From positions 372,001 through 436,000 of the forward strand of contig BQMF02000207.1 of NCBI GenBank assembly GCA_027922465.2: DNA of 64,000 nt, in the 5' to 3' direction. Under the pieces are notes generated by a model. That model was not told the origin of the DNA. It searched no databases and worked only from the letters and a program-made list of their open reading frames with translations. Positions 22,510-34,041 of this stretch are shown in pieces (the stretch's first letter is position 1; every line of letters begins with the position of its first letter). Position numbers and translations under genes: made by a program. Source of the stretch: Turritopsis dohrnii (taxonomy: Eukaryota > Cnidaria > Hydrozoa > Anthoathecata > Oceaniidae).

Positions 22510-23600
22510 CGCCGCCACGCTGATGACCGTGTCATTACCAAATAACTCCCGCAGCTCCTGTGGCACCACACTTACTGCACAGCACATATGGTAGACTAAA
22601 AACAGAATGTAATTTGTACATAGAGGCTGTGTGGATACATTTCCATAAGTGTGGGTGGGGGGGATGCATTTGTGAAATCACACATGCAAAATGCGAAGTT
22701 TTTACTTGCATGGTATTGTATTGTATTGCATTTGAACTTTCGAGGTGCGGGAACGTATGAATAATGCTTGCACAGATGATGAAAAATAGATGTGGTGTAT
22801 TTGACATAAATTTGACAAATAAACATTGATTACTTTGAATTTGACGCATCTACTTCTTCTCTCAATAAAATCTTTTTGAAGTTGAAGTTAGTGCAATGCA
22901 TTTAATATTAGCGTTCATACGATAATACAATAGAAATTAGTGGGCTCACCAGTTTCATACGCGAGACAGCTTTTTATGAAAACAGATTTAAGCGGGGGTA
23001 ACACAAGTTATAACTTGGAACGAATATTTTAAATACTTATTATAATTATTTTGAAATCTTTTAATTTCTAACTTTCTTCTTATTAACCCTCGGTCTTAAA
23101 ACAGATTTGTTTCGTTTTGAATTGATTACGCTCCAGAATGGTGTGTCCACACTTGAGTTGATTTTGAATTGGTGAAATAAACATTGTTGTTTTTATTTTT
23201 AAAACGTTAATAACTTTCTCTTTGATTCGAATAATGTGCCGCAATAACTATATTCGAATGGCATTTAAAAGTTGATTTTTGTTGTGGATTTATGGTTCAC
23301 ATGTTACGGAATTAATCAGCTGCGTGTAAACATAGTCTTGTACGGAAAAAAACATGTGTGTAGCAGCAGTTCGATGTGAAGTAAAATAATGGAAAAATCC
23401 AATAATTTTTCACCAATCTACATGCAATCAAAAATCCTCTAAATTTCCGAGGAGATGTTCTAAAAAAGTTGACAATCCCGACGTATCCCTCAATGTTTCT
23501 CAAAAGAAAACAATTTTATTTTATTTATCCGTCAGTCGCAATCCTATACTTTCAAAAGTTCACCTGCATGTAATAGTTTAATCTTCTTTACCTTTGTAAA
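22510..23600. other. Gene-free stretch
   Basis: No gene recognised. Short frames here have no family features. Confidence 0.4.
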
Positions 23601-23601
23601 G

Positions 23602-23886
23602 TGCAGCGATGGTGTAGTGGTTGGTACCTTTTAATACGAGCCGTGTTCGAGTTCAGTTATATGTCGTATATCAATACTCCACTCCGATGCACATTAAAAG
23701 CAGCGTATTAACCCATTAGGAGCCATCGACTGACTACACTTGCATTCGGGCAAGTTAGAGCAATGCTATACGTATCTCTGGCAGTAAGTCAACTACTAGC
23801 TGCAAGTCGGCGGGCAGACGAACCAACCATTTCGGATGGAAGCCCAAGGTCTAAAATCTCTCGGCTACTTACTTACTTACTTATTT
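23602..23886 (+). mobile_element. tRNA-derived SINE, copy 2 (full head)
   Basis: Head tgcagcgatggtgtagtggt contains an A box TGGTGTAGTGG (23610-23620), and a B box GTTCGAGTTC follows at 23645-23654. The body is shared with copies 1 and 3, with a terminal run of CTTA units. Such SINEs are transcribed by Pol III and copied by a partner LINE. Confidence 0.85.
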
Positions 23887-24600
23887 ACTACATACCTGTT
23901 AAAGCGAATAGGAACAGTAAACAACTGGCATAAAATCCTGAAATTGAGCTTTTATAAAAGTTTACCGGTGCGACCGCAAGTCAGGAAACTTTACTCATAT
24001 AGATGAGTTCTCACACAAAGTCACTAAGTGTCAAGAGTGTTGGTATATAAAATAGCAATGTGCGTGAGTTTCGGTAAAACTCTCAGAAATGGTAAGCTCT
24101 CATGACAAAACCTTTCCCGATATATTTTTGGTTTCTTTACGCTGTTTCAAATAGTAACTAACGTAGGAATAAAATTGATGCTCAAAATATTTTTGCGGAG
24201 TGGAGATATGCGGAACATGGATAGGCTTATCAAAATGCAAAGTTGTTGTTTTGAGAGTTAAGTAGGTATTTTTCCCCGCGAAAGTTCAAATTTTCCTTGG
24301 AAGATCGTTTGGTCGGCCCGGCGTACGCTGAAGATCAAGTTATGAGTATTACTTTCTATCTTTGAATTATTTGTATGATGGCCAATTCTAAAAGTATTGT
24401 TGAACAGCTTAGAATGTTAGGACCCATGAAAAAGTGGAGCACAGCAGACCAGATAATAGGCAGAGCAACTTCTCTTGGTTTGTTTGCTACTTATAAGACT
24501 CCAACTTATAAGTTAAATTAGATTATTTATAAGAGGGATGGGGATGGGGATGGGAACTGTTGGTAGGTCTTGGGAAGACTTAAAAAAGAAATTGGCTTCA
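23887..24600. other. Gene-free stretch
   Basis: No clear gene. A 48-codon frame from 24378 (KSIVEQLRMLGPMKKW) has no recognised domain. It may be host sequence or a Helitron leader. Confidence 0.35.
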
Positions 24601-24604
24601 GACA

Positions 24605-25925
24605 AATTCTTCTGATGATGTTCAAGCCGATATTTTTTCTCCTGGCTTTGTATCCATGCATCCTGCCAGTGGAGAAGTAAAATATGATGAAAACGGTAAC
24701 AAAGAATGGACTCCCAAGGGAACACAACAGAAGGAACACAACCTTCTCCTGAAGTCAATCCATTAACCAAACCCCTTACAGATATTCTTAATGAAAATTC
24801 TGATCTAAATACACATTATGTCTCTCTTGTTAATCGTATTGCTCTACATAAATGTAATGGGTACTGTTTGCGATTGAAGCGTAAAAAGAAAGGTGACCAA
24901 AAGTCCACGAAAGTATTGTAGATTTCACTTTGGTGATTTAAATCCTGAAACAAAACGGACAACTGGCAAAGGATTACATCCATTTAATGCAAAAATAACA
25001 AAAGGAGAACATTCTAGGTACGAAGGTCCAAGAGATCATGCTAGGTATATTATTCATATTAAGATTAAATTGCTTACTTGGTTGGCAAATTGTGATACTC
25101 AACCAGTAATTGATAATAACTTTTTAGCTTTACTCAAATATATTACTGGTTACGCTTGTAAAAGAAATTGTTCTATCGAGGATTTGATTCACATATATAA
25201 ACATTAGCTAGAAAGTTCTGATAAACAACTCTCTGTGAAGACCATTGCACAAAAACTTTTAATGAAAATGATTGGAATGATTGACATATCTGCAGCAGCT
25301 GCAGACTATCCGAACACTGGAGGGAAGTTGTATCACTCTACCCAAAAAGTACGGCGGATTGGTCTATCAGGTCATAGACTTTTAGATCAAACAGGAAAAA
25401 GTGGGAAATTAACACGAACTACTCCCCTTGATAACTTTCTAAGTGATGAAAGGCGTTCTGAGGATCCCGAAATTTCGCTTTGGGACTGGGCTAAAGAATG
25501 TAACTGCATTAAAAAATCATGCGTTGTACTTGTATGTGTTGGCACCAAAAGATCAAAGCTAATAATGGAAATCATTTTACCACGAAGCACTGCCAGATAC
25601 TTTTGGATTAGTAAAGTACACATCATAACCAGGAAGCTGGAGTGGTGGGAAGATGACTTCATTACTTTCTCCGTAATTCTCCGTGGAAAACATCACAGTA
25701 CAATTGAAAAACAGGGTGGACAAATTGTTCATAAAGCATTACTTGCTGTTGGATTCACGGTAATCTTAACTAAAAATCAAATAGGATTAACATCTTTATT
25801 AGGCCTCAACAATGGAGCAATGGGAAAAATTGTTAGTATTGCATATCCAAAAACTGAAGCTGTGGTTGTACATTTTCCTGGGTACAAGGGGTCAGCTTTG
25901 ATACGGCCCATCAATAAAATCATTT
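24605..25925 (+). pseudogene. Helitron-like Rep/helicase remnant
   Basis: The order of segments fits a Helitron replicase-helicase: FSPGFVSMHPASGEVKY (about 24640), HKCNGYCLR (about 24848), KYCRFHFG, then the PRDHARY...WLANCDTQPVIDNN segment (about 25028-25118) and LLKYITGYACKRN. A later piece (LTKNQIGLTSLLGLNNGAMG, about 25767-25826) resembles the C-terminal PIF1-type helicase region, where NGAMG and a following HFPGY are typical. The helicase ATP-binding motifs are missing, so a large internal deletion is likely. At least two frame changes and a stop at 25207 occur. It is cut off on the right by LINE-a. Confidence 0.6.
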
Positions 25926-25944
25926 ATGAAAATCCGGAAAAATT

Positions 25945-26197
25945 AGACCATTACTACAATCATAATGCAGAGCACTTAACCAATATCAACGAACTTCATA
26001 ACGTCTTTTTCAAACTGCCAAGAAGCAAACCAACATCTTTGAAGCTCAAAAGAACAACATTCAAAGAGGTCGAAACTGCGATTACCATGATCCGACAACA
26101 TGCCCATTCGCCTAATTAAACTCGTTGCTGATTATATTACGTCACCATTCAGTCACATAATCAATTGTTTCATCGAGAAGTGGAGATTTCCCAAAAC
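25945..26197 (+). pseudogene. LINE-a, 5' piece (CR1-like reverse transcriptase fragment)
   Basis: KLDHYYNHNAEHLTNINELH and, after a frame change near 26085, NMPIRLIKLVADYITSPFSH then FIEKWRFPK are collinear with the LINE at 35.5-39.2 kb (LNEHFNVIAEKLT, LLKPVIDYVISPLCHIINGF). It is 5'-truncated against the Helitron remnant. It stops inside the duplicated 14-mer agatttcccaaaac (26184-26197). The same 14-mer restarts the LINE at 40300, so this is the left half of one interrupted copy. Confidence 0.75.
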
Positions 26198-26199
26198 AT

Positions 26200-26475
26200 G
26201 TGCTACCATGTAAACGACATGTGGATGACAGTATCACATGGATTAAAGTGGAATCAATTGAATTTGTGATGAGTCGATTGAACTTGTTCTATAAGAACAT
26301 AAAATTTACCTATGAGATGGAGAGTAATAGTAAAATCTCAATCCTAGACGTTCTATTAATACGAAATAATGGCAGAATTGATACAACCGTTTATAGGAAA
26401 CCGACAGATAATAACATTATATCTAAACTGGAGTTCTTTTGCACCCTTGAAACAGAAACAAAGAACGCTACGTAT
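26200..26475 (+). pseudogene. Penelope-like reverse transcriptase, left fragment
   Basis: The frame includes KRHVDDS, the RT catalytic motif (usually RYVDD), then KFTYEMESNSKISILDVLLI and DTTVYRKPT, which are characteristic of Penelope RT. After a frame change it gives LYLNWSSFAP and a basic QKQRTLR end. It breaks at 26475 where the MULE-like element begins. The 5' part of RT is missing. Confidence 0.8.
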
Positions 26476-26778
26476 CAACCTCGAACCCAGGGTCTTTTGC
26501 CTTTTCGATATACGGATGGCGGCGAAGAAGACCCTGGCAAACGCTGGTCACGTGACATGGAAATTACACAAAATCTGCGCAATTTTTATAAAACGTGGTC
26601 CGAAGAAATTTTGTCTCGTGTATTCAGTTTTTTACATAGTCACATATGTAGAGACCAAATATCATTCGTTGAGTTGAACTCGTTTCTGCAGAACTTGATA
26701 TTGTTTACATGGTTCCAAGACTTCAGCAACATTTTGGGAAGGAAGATGTTGTCATATCAAGGCTTTAAGAGCAGATAC

Positions 26779-27052
26779 TCGTGAACAATAAAGGAGAGGT
26801 TGCAAAATTCATGTGGTGTTGGGTGATTGCTTACATTTTGGTTTATTTTGGAGACACATTCAGAAACTATGTAGAGAGGACAAATGTAAAAAAATGAACA
26901 GACAGATAACTCGTGAATAAGAAAGGGGAGGTTCAAAATTCATGTGGTGTTGTGTGATTTTATCTTTGTATTGATAACATTTTGGTATGGTTTATTTTGG
27001 AGACACATTCAGAAACTAGTATGTAGAGAGGACAAAAATGAAAAAATGAACA
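26779..27052 (+). repeat. Imperfect tandem duplication of about 120-140 bp
   Basis: Two copies (26779-26897 and 26908-27052) begin ctcgtgaa and share gaggtt.caaaattcatgtgg, ggtttattttggagacacat and gtagagaggacaaa. The second copy has small insertions. A 125-codon frame (26944-27321) runs through the second copy and has no recognised domain. Confidence 0.75.
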
Positions 27053-27660
27053 GAAAATTCAATCTTGAGTGTATCGAGGTTCAGTCTTCCACAAAAGACG
27101 AAGGAGATTCTCATGAAATAATGTTTGGGACGAAGAGCTTAAAATCTTTAAAATGCTTTGTGCGTGTTACAAATATAATTCAAAAGAAGCCACTGACACT
27201 TGAGAAAAACTTTTCATATAAGTCGAGATGTGCAAAAGTTTCAAAAAAGTTTTTCAAAATTTGCACAATTTCATCTTATTTAAAAGTCTTTCTCGAGCGT
27301 CGAGTGTCAATGACTTACTAATATACTTATATATATAAGGTTGCAGAATATATATGTGATAGAAAACAGAATGACATCCTGAATGCATATTCATATTTTT
27401 TATTCAAACATTTTTCATATATTTTTCCAGGATCGGTTCCTCGGAGTAGCTTATATCAATTTTAGGAGAATTGCTTTTTTGTTTGTTATCTTCCCTAAAA
27501 TGGTCTCAATAATTCTTGCCAGCCCATTCTTTTCTCTCGAAAGTTATTTAATACAATTTTCAGGATTTTTATAAGCAAGCTATGTAACTTAATATAGTTT
27601 TAAATCATTAGATGGGAAACCATAATGCAGATCATACTTTGTTTATTTTTGAGTAAACAC

Positions 27661-30600
27661 TATATATATATATATATATATATTTTTACTTAAGAATACG
27701 ACATTTTTTTTAACTAAATATTTCGGCACTTATGTGTCTTTATCAATAGTATAAAATTTACAAGAAAGTTACTGCTTATATACTAATGAAAGATAACTGA
27801 TGCGTAAATTCCCAACTGATCGTTATAAAATTGAATTGTGTTATTCACAGTCTCTTGAGAAGGTAGTTAATGTACAACGTGCTAAATCACTGTCCAAATA
27901 ATCGAATTAAAAACAACTTGATTCTAACACCACGAGGAAGAGGTCGCCACGCTCTCTATCACTGCCACTGATATTTTCAACGAGATGTCAAAATTTAAAC
28001 GTAAAAGTGCTGTGTTAATCACTGTCCATAAAAACCAAAACATAACGAATAAAACCAATAAGAATATTGTGTTCATCACTGTCCATAAATAACGAAAAAC
28101 TTTAAAAACAAAAACACTTGTGATATTCACTGTCCTTGAAGATTTATGTACAAAAGATAAACGAACAGCTGACTATTTACAAACCACATACCATTTCATT
28201 AAACTTTTAAACCATGTTTTCTTTTAGACGAACGAAAATAACTTTGATGCAGAACAGTTGAACTATCTTGTCTTGAGTTGAGGCATTATATTATATTATT
28301 ACTTAGATACCTTATGCAGACGTATACAACAAATATTTTTACTTAAGAATACGACATTTTTTTTAACTAAATATTTCGGCACTTATGTGTCTTTATCAAT
28401 AGTATAAAATTTACAAGAAAGTTACTGCTTATATAGAGAAATGCTACAAAATTAAAAATAATAAACTAATGAAAGATAACTGATGCGTAAATTCCCAACT
28501 GATCGTTATAAAATTGAATTGTGTTATTCACAGTCTCTTGAGAAGGTAGTTAATGTACAACGTGCTAAATCACTGTCCAAATAATCGAATTAAAAACAAC
28601 TTGATTCTAACACCACGAGGAAGAGGTCGCCACGCTCTCTATCACTGCCACTGATATTTTCAACGAGATGTCAAAATTTAAACGTAAAAGTGCTGTGTTA
28701 ATCACTGTCCATAAAAACCAAAACATAACGAATAAAACCAATAAGAATATTGTGTTCATCACTGTCCATAAATAACGAAAAACTTTAAAAACAAAAACAC
28801 TTGTGATATTCACTGTCCTTGAAGATTTATGTACAAAAGATAAACGAACAGCTGACTATTTACAAACCACATACCATTTCATTAAACTTTTAAACCATGT
28901 TTTCTTTTAGACGAACGAAAATAACTTTGATGCAGAACAGTTGAACTATCTTGTCTTGAGTTGAGGCATTATATTATATTATTACTTAGATACCTTATGC
29001 AGACGTATACAACAAATATTTTTACTTAAGAATACGACATTTTTTTTAACTAAATATTTCGGCACTTATGTGTCTTTATCAATAGTATAAAATTTACAAG
29101 AAAGTTACTGCTTATATAGAGAAATGCTACAAAATTAAAAATAATAAACTAATGAAAGATAACTGATGCGTAAATTCCCAACTGATCGTTATAAAATTGA
29201 ATTGTGTTATTCACAGTCTCTTGAGAAGGTAGTTAATGTACAACGTGCTAAATCACTGTCCAAATAATCGAATTAAAAACAACTTGATTCTAACACCACG
29301 AGGAAGAGGTCGCCACGCTCTCTATCACTGCCACTGATATTTTCAACGAGATGTCAAAATTTAAACGTAAAAGTGCTGTGTTAATCACTGTCCATAAAAA
29401 CCAAAACATAACGAATAAAACCAATAAGAATATTGTGTTCATCACTGTCCATAAATAACGAAAAACTTTAAAAACAAAAACACTTGTGATATTCACTGTC
29501 CTTGAAGATTTATGTACAAAAGATAAACGAACAGCTGACTATTTACAAACCACATACCATTTCATTAAACTTTTAAACCATGTTTTCTTTTAGACGAACG
29601 AAAATAACTTTGATGCAGAACAGTTGAACTATCTTGTCTTGAGTTGAGGCATTATATTATATTATTACTTAGATACCTTATGCAGACGTATACAACAAAT
29701 ATTTTTACTTAAGAATACGACATTTTTTTTAACTAAATATTTCGGCACTTATGTGTCTTTATCAATAGTATAAAATTTACAAGAAAGTTACTGCTTATAT
29801 AGAGAAATGCTACAAAATTAAAAATAATAAACTAATGAAAGATAACTGATGCGTAAATTCCCAACTGATCGTTATAAAATTGAATTGTGTTATTCACAGT
29901 CTCTTGAGAAGGTAGTTAATGTACAACGTGCTAAATCACTGTCCAAATAATCGAATTAAAAACAACTTGATTCTAACACCACGAGGAAGAGGTCGCCACG
30001 CTCTCTATCACTGTCACTGATATTTTCAACGAGATGTCAAAATTTAAACGTAAAAGTGCTGTGTTAATCACTGTCCATAAAAACCAAAACATAACGAATA
30101 AAACCAATAAGAATATTGTGTTCATCACTGTCCATAAATAACGAAAAACTTTAAAAACAAAAACACTTGTGATATTCACTGTCCTTGAAGATTTATGTAC
30201 AAAAGATAAACGAACAGCTGACTATTTACAAACCACATACCATTTCATTAAACTTTTAAACCATGTTTTCTTTTAGACGAGCGAAAATAACTTTGATGCA
30301 GAACAGTTGAACTATCTTGTCTTGAGTTGAGGCATTATATTATATTATTACTTAGATACCTTATGCAGACGTATACAACAAATATTTTTACTTAAGAATA
30401 CGACATTTTTTTTAACTAAATATTTCGGCACTTATGTGTCTTTATCAATAGTATAAAATTTACAAGAAAGTTACTGCTTATATAGAGAAATGCTACAAAA
30501 TTAAAAATAATAAACTAATGAAAGATAACTGATGCGTAAATTCCCAACTGATCGTTATAAAATTGAATTGTGTTATTCACAGTCTCTTGAGAAGGTAGTT

Positions 30601-32920
30601 AATGTACAACGTGCTAAATCACTGTCCAAATAATCGAATTAAAAACAACTTGATTCTAACACCACGAGGAAGAGGTCGCCACGCTCTCTATCACTGCCAC
30701 TGATATTTTCAACGAGATGTCAAAATTTAAACGTAAAAGTGCTGTGTTAATCACTGTCCATAAAAACCAAAACATAACGAATAAAACCAATAAGAATATT
30801 GTGTTCATCACTGTCCATAAATAACGAAAAACTTTAAAAACAAAAACACTTGTGATATTCACTGTCCTTGAAGATTTATGTACAAAAGATAAACGAACAG
30901 CTGACTATTTACAAACCACATACCATTTCATTAAACTTTTAAACCATGTTTTCTTTTAGACGAACGAAAATAACTTTGATGTTCAACTGTTCAACTGTTC
31001 TGCATCAAAGTTATTTTCGTTCGTCTAAAAGAAAACATGATTTAGAGTGCGTTTACATGAGACCCGTACTGAACTCAAACCGGTTTGAGATTTCAACCGG
31101 TTTGAAATCGACATTCTGTTTACATGAGAAATTTCGATACGGTCTTGGCGAGTGTTCGCGAGTAACAATCGAAACAATAGATTTTACTAGTTTCTAGTTC
31201 TCTCTACGAGCGCATTTACATGAGAGCCGTACTGAAATCACACATGTTTGAGATTTCAGTACGGGTGGAAATATTTTCTGTGCATAATGGAATAAATTTA
31301 GCACATTCTGTATTTTTGTTTCATAGGTGTCAGCAAAATTTAATTAATATGCGCATGCTTGTTAACACATTTTATGATAAAACAATGAAATGTGAAAACT
31401 TTCACACCTTCCCAAGCCGTATCGAAATTTCAAACCTATTTGAGAAATAGGTTTGAAATCATCACGGGTTAAATTTCAGTACGGCCGTGATCATGTAAAC
31501 ACTGCTGAAGGTTTGACCTGGAACCATACTGAAATAAAAACCCGTATTGAAACTCGATACGGGAGGATTGAAAATTCAACCCGTACTGAGTTCAGTACGG
31601 CCTTCATGTAAACGCACTCTTAAAAGTTTAATGAAAAGGTATGTGGTTTGTAAATAGTCAGCTGTTCGTTTATCTTTTGTACATAAATCTTCAAGGACAG
31701 TGAATATCACAAGTGTTTTTGTTTTTAAAGTTTTTCGTTATTTATGGACAGTGATGAACACAATATTCTTATTGGTTTTATTCGTTATGTTTTGGTTTTT
31801 ATGGACAGTGATTAACACAGCACTTTTACGTTTAAATTTTGACATCTCGTTGAAAATATCAGTGGCAGTGATAGAGAGCGTGGCGACCTCTTCCTCGTGG
31901 TGTTAGAATCAAGTTGTTTTTAATTCGATTATTTGGACAGTGATTTAGCACGTTGTACATTAACTACCTTCTCAAGAGACTGTGAATAACACAATTCAAT
32001 TTTATAACGATCAGTTGGGAATTTACGCATCAGTTATCTTTCATTAGTTTATTATTTTTAATTTTGTAGCATTTCTCTATATAAGCAGTAACTTTCTTGT
32101 AAATTTTATACTATTGATAAAGACACATAAGTGCCGAAATATTTAGTTAAAAAAATGTCGTATTCTTAAGTAAAAATATTTGTTGTATACGTCTGCATAA
32201 GGTATCTAAGTAATAATATAATATAATGCCTCAACTCAAGACAAGATAGTTCAACTGCTCTGCATCAAAGTTATTTTCGTTCGTCTAAAAGAAAACATGG
32301 TTTAAAAGTTTAATGAAATGGTATGTGGTTTGTAAATAGTCAGCTGTTCGTTTATCTTTTGTACATAAATCTTCAAGGACAGTGAATATCACAAGTGTTT
32401 TTGTTTTTAAAGTTTTTCGTTATTTATGGACAGTGATGAACACAATATTCTTATTGGTTTTATTCGTTATGTTTTGGTTTTTATGGACAGTGATTAACAC
32501 AGCACTTTTACGTTTAAATTTTGACATCTCATTGAAAATATCAGTGGCAGTGATAGAGAGCGTGGCGACCTCTTCCTCGTGGTGTTAGAATCAAGTTGTT
32601 TTTAATTCGATTATTTGGACAGTGATTTAGCACGTTGTACATTAACTACCTTCTCAAGAGACTGTGAATAACACAATTCAATTTTATAACGATCAGTTGG
32701 GAATTTACGCATCAGTTATCTTTCATTAGTTTATTATTTTTAATTTTGTAGCATTTCTCTATATAAGCAGTAACTTTCTTGTAAATTTTATACTATTGAT
32801 AAAGACACATAAGTGCCGAAATATTTAGTTAAAAAAAATGTCGTATTCTTAAGTAAAAATATTTGTTGTATACGTCTGCATAAGGTATCTAAGTAATAAT
32901 ATATATATATATATATCAAA
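27661..32920. repeat. 683-bp tandem array, five copies inverted against two, hammerhead-like motif in each
   Basis: Left arm: units at 27681, 28334, 29017, 29700 and 30383 (the first lacks 30 bp, the fifth stops at about 30983). The array turns at 30984-30991, where ttcaactg is duplicated. The right arm in opposite orientation runs to 32178, with a second unit at 32179-32861 and a partial third. TA microsatellites bound both sides. Copies differ by only a few bases. In right-arm orientation each holds TTGATAA, a weak stem and GAAA (32114-32139, 32796-32821), a degenerate hammerhead core of the Penelope kind, and five to six ggacagtga submotifs. A 68-codon frame recurs in all seven copies but looks like a by-product of the repeat. 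Confidence 0.85.
31045..31619. mobile_element. 575-bp MITE at the array turn, TTA target duplication
   Basis: Ends GAGTGCGTTTACATGA and its complement, flanked by TTA (31042-31044, 31620-31622). The interrupted sequence matches an intact array copy exactly at this point, so the insertion site is certain. Internal partial copies of the end (tttacatgagagccgtactg near 31211, the complement near 31474) show a modular build around CCGTACTGAA. Harbinger-type by its TTA duplication. Confidence 0.8.
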
Positions 32921-33023
32921 CAAAAAAAACACACAGAGTTTTCATAATATTTCGATTTCTTAAAAATCTTTGTCAAGTGACACTTGAAGGCAAGAGATGC
33001 TGGGTTCGATGTTGGTTACGTAC

Positions 33024-33693
33024 AGTTTTACTTAGGGCCTATTTTAATTGCTCTAATGAAACGTATCTGGAAACAGAGTTAAAGCATCTGAGAAAAGCCT
33101 TCATCGAAATCAATGGTTACCCAACATGGATTTTTAATAAGGTAGTTGATGCAATCCAAAAAGACTGAGAAGTTCAAACACAACTTGCTACTATTGGAGT
33201 GCCAGTTGTTGATAGTGAGAAAGTTGAAAGTTCTATCATGGTTCAAGGATTAAAAGGTGAAAAACTGATGAAATCATTAATGAAAACACTGTCAAGGTTT
33301 GATCAAAACAATACCACAAAGGTGATCTACACAGGTAGAAAACTGCGTACAAATTTCACTGTCAAAGAGAAAACCCAATTTGAACATGAGAACAATTTAG
33401 TATATAAAGTTACATGTCCTGAACAAGACTGTGAGGCGACATATATAGAAGAAGTAAGTAGAAGGATTTCCAAACGAATAGATGACCATGGTGGCAAGGA
33501 ATGCAAGTCCCATGTATTCACGCACACAATGGAGACGAGACAAGTAAAGAAGGAGAACTTTCAAATAATTGCCAAACAAAAAAGAATGAAAAATCACTAT
33601 GTCACAACAGCAGCAGAAGCGTTGTTAATAAAACGCCATAAACTCACATTAAATGAACAAGGGGGTTCCGTTCCTTTGAAATTATTCAACTAA
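33024..33693 (+). pseudogene. Penelope-like element, right fragment with GIY-YIG endonuclease
   Basis: RAYFNCSNETYLETELKHL is the RT C-terminal continuation. After a stop (about 33165), KGEKLMKSLMKTL, a thumb-to-linker segment, and a GIY-YIG-type nuclease follow: VYKVTCPEQDCEATYIEE, then RISKRIDDHGG, KSHVFTH and AEALLIK. This domain nicks target DNA for priming in Penelope elements. The second motif reads YIE where YIG is expected, and the nonsense codon separates RT from nuclease, so the copy is dead. It ends at 33691-33693. Confidence 0.85.
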
Positions 33694-33765
33694 TGTTGAA
33701 TAAAGTGATTTTTTAATGTTTGTTACTATAGTAACGGTTTGTATATATCTTGATTTTAGCTTGTA

Positions 33766-33820
33766 TGATAATTTTACTCTGATGATGGCTACTGGAAGGT
33801 GTAGCCGAATATATAGTTTT
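33766..33820 (+). ncRNA. Degenerate hammerhead-like motif at the Penelope 3' end
   Basis: CTGATGA (33779-33785), helix II GGCTAC/GTAGCC (33787-33792 with 33801-33806), then GAAT instead of GAAA (33807-33810). ACT before the core can pair with AGT after it. Its position about 90 bp after the Penelope stop fits the terminal repeats where such ribozymes are known. The altered GAAA makes activity doubtful. Confidence 0.45.
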
Positions 33821-34041
33821 TAGAAAAATATTCTTCACTCTTTTCTATTTAATAATCATGAAGCTTCTGGTGATACTTTTTATCATTAAAGCCTAGTTCC
33901 CACTGACGAAAATAAGTTCATCGCTTATTTTCTTATAAATTCCGCGCTTATTGTCTCCCGAAAAGTTTGTTGCTTTTCTGTTCCCATTGCAAAGAACATA
34001 TGAAAGGACACGAAAGAAAGTCAGTAAACAGATGAACATGG

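Larger units (their letters stand above)
26476..33014. mobile_element. 6.5-kb MULE-like non-autonomous element inside the Penelope element
   Basis: Left end CAACCTCGAACCCAGGGTCT and the complement of the right end CAACATCGAACCCAGCATCT form a 28-bp inverted repeat with about four mismatches, the same terminus as the 98-bp MITE at 7175. Flanks gctacgtat (26467-26475) and gttacgtac (33015-33023) are a 9-bp duplication with two mismatches. The Penelope reading frame continues across when one flank is counted. No transposase was found. It holds a direct duplication (26779-27052) and the 683-bp array. Confidence 0.75.

Noticed and set aside
27661..32920. CRISPR-like or satellite centromere interpretation of the array
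   Set aside because: Units are 683 bp with no spacer structure, only seven copies, and bounded within a transposon.
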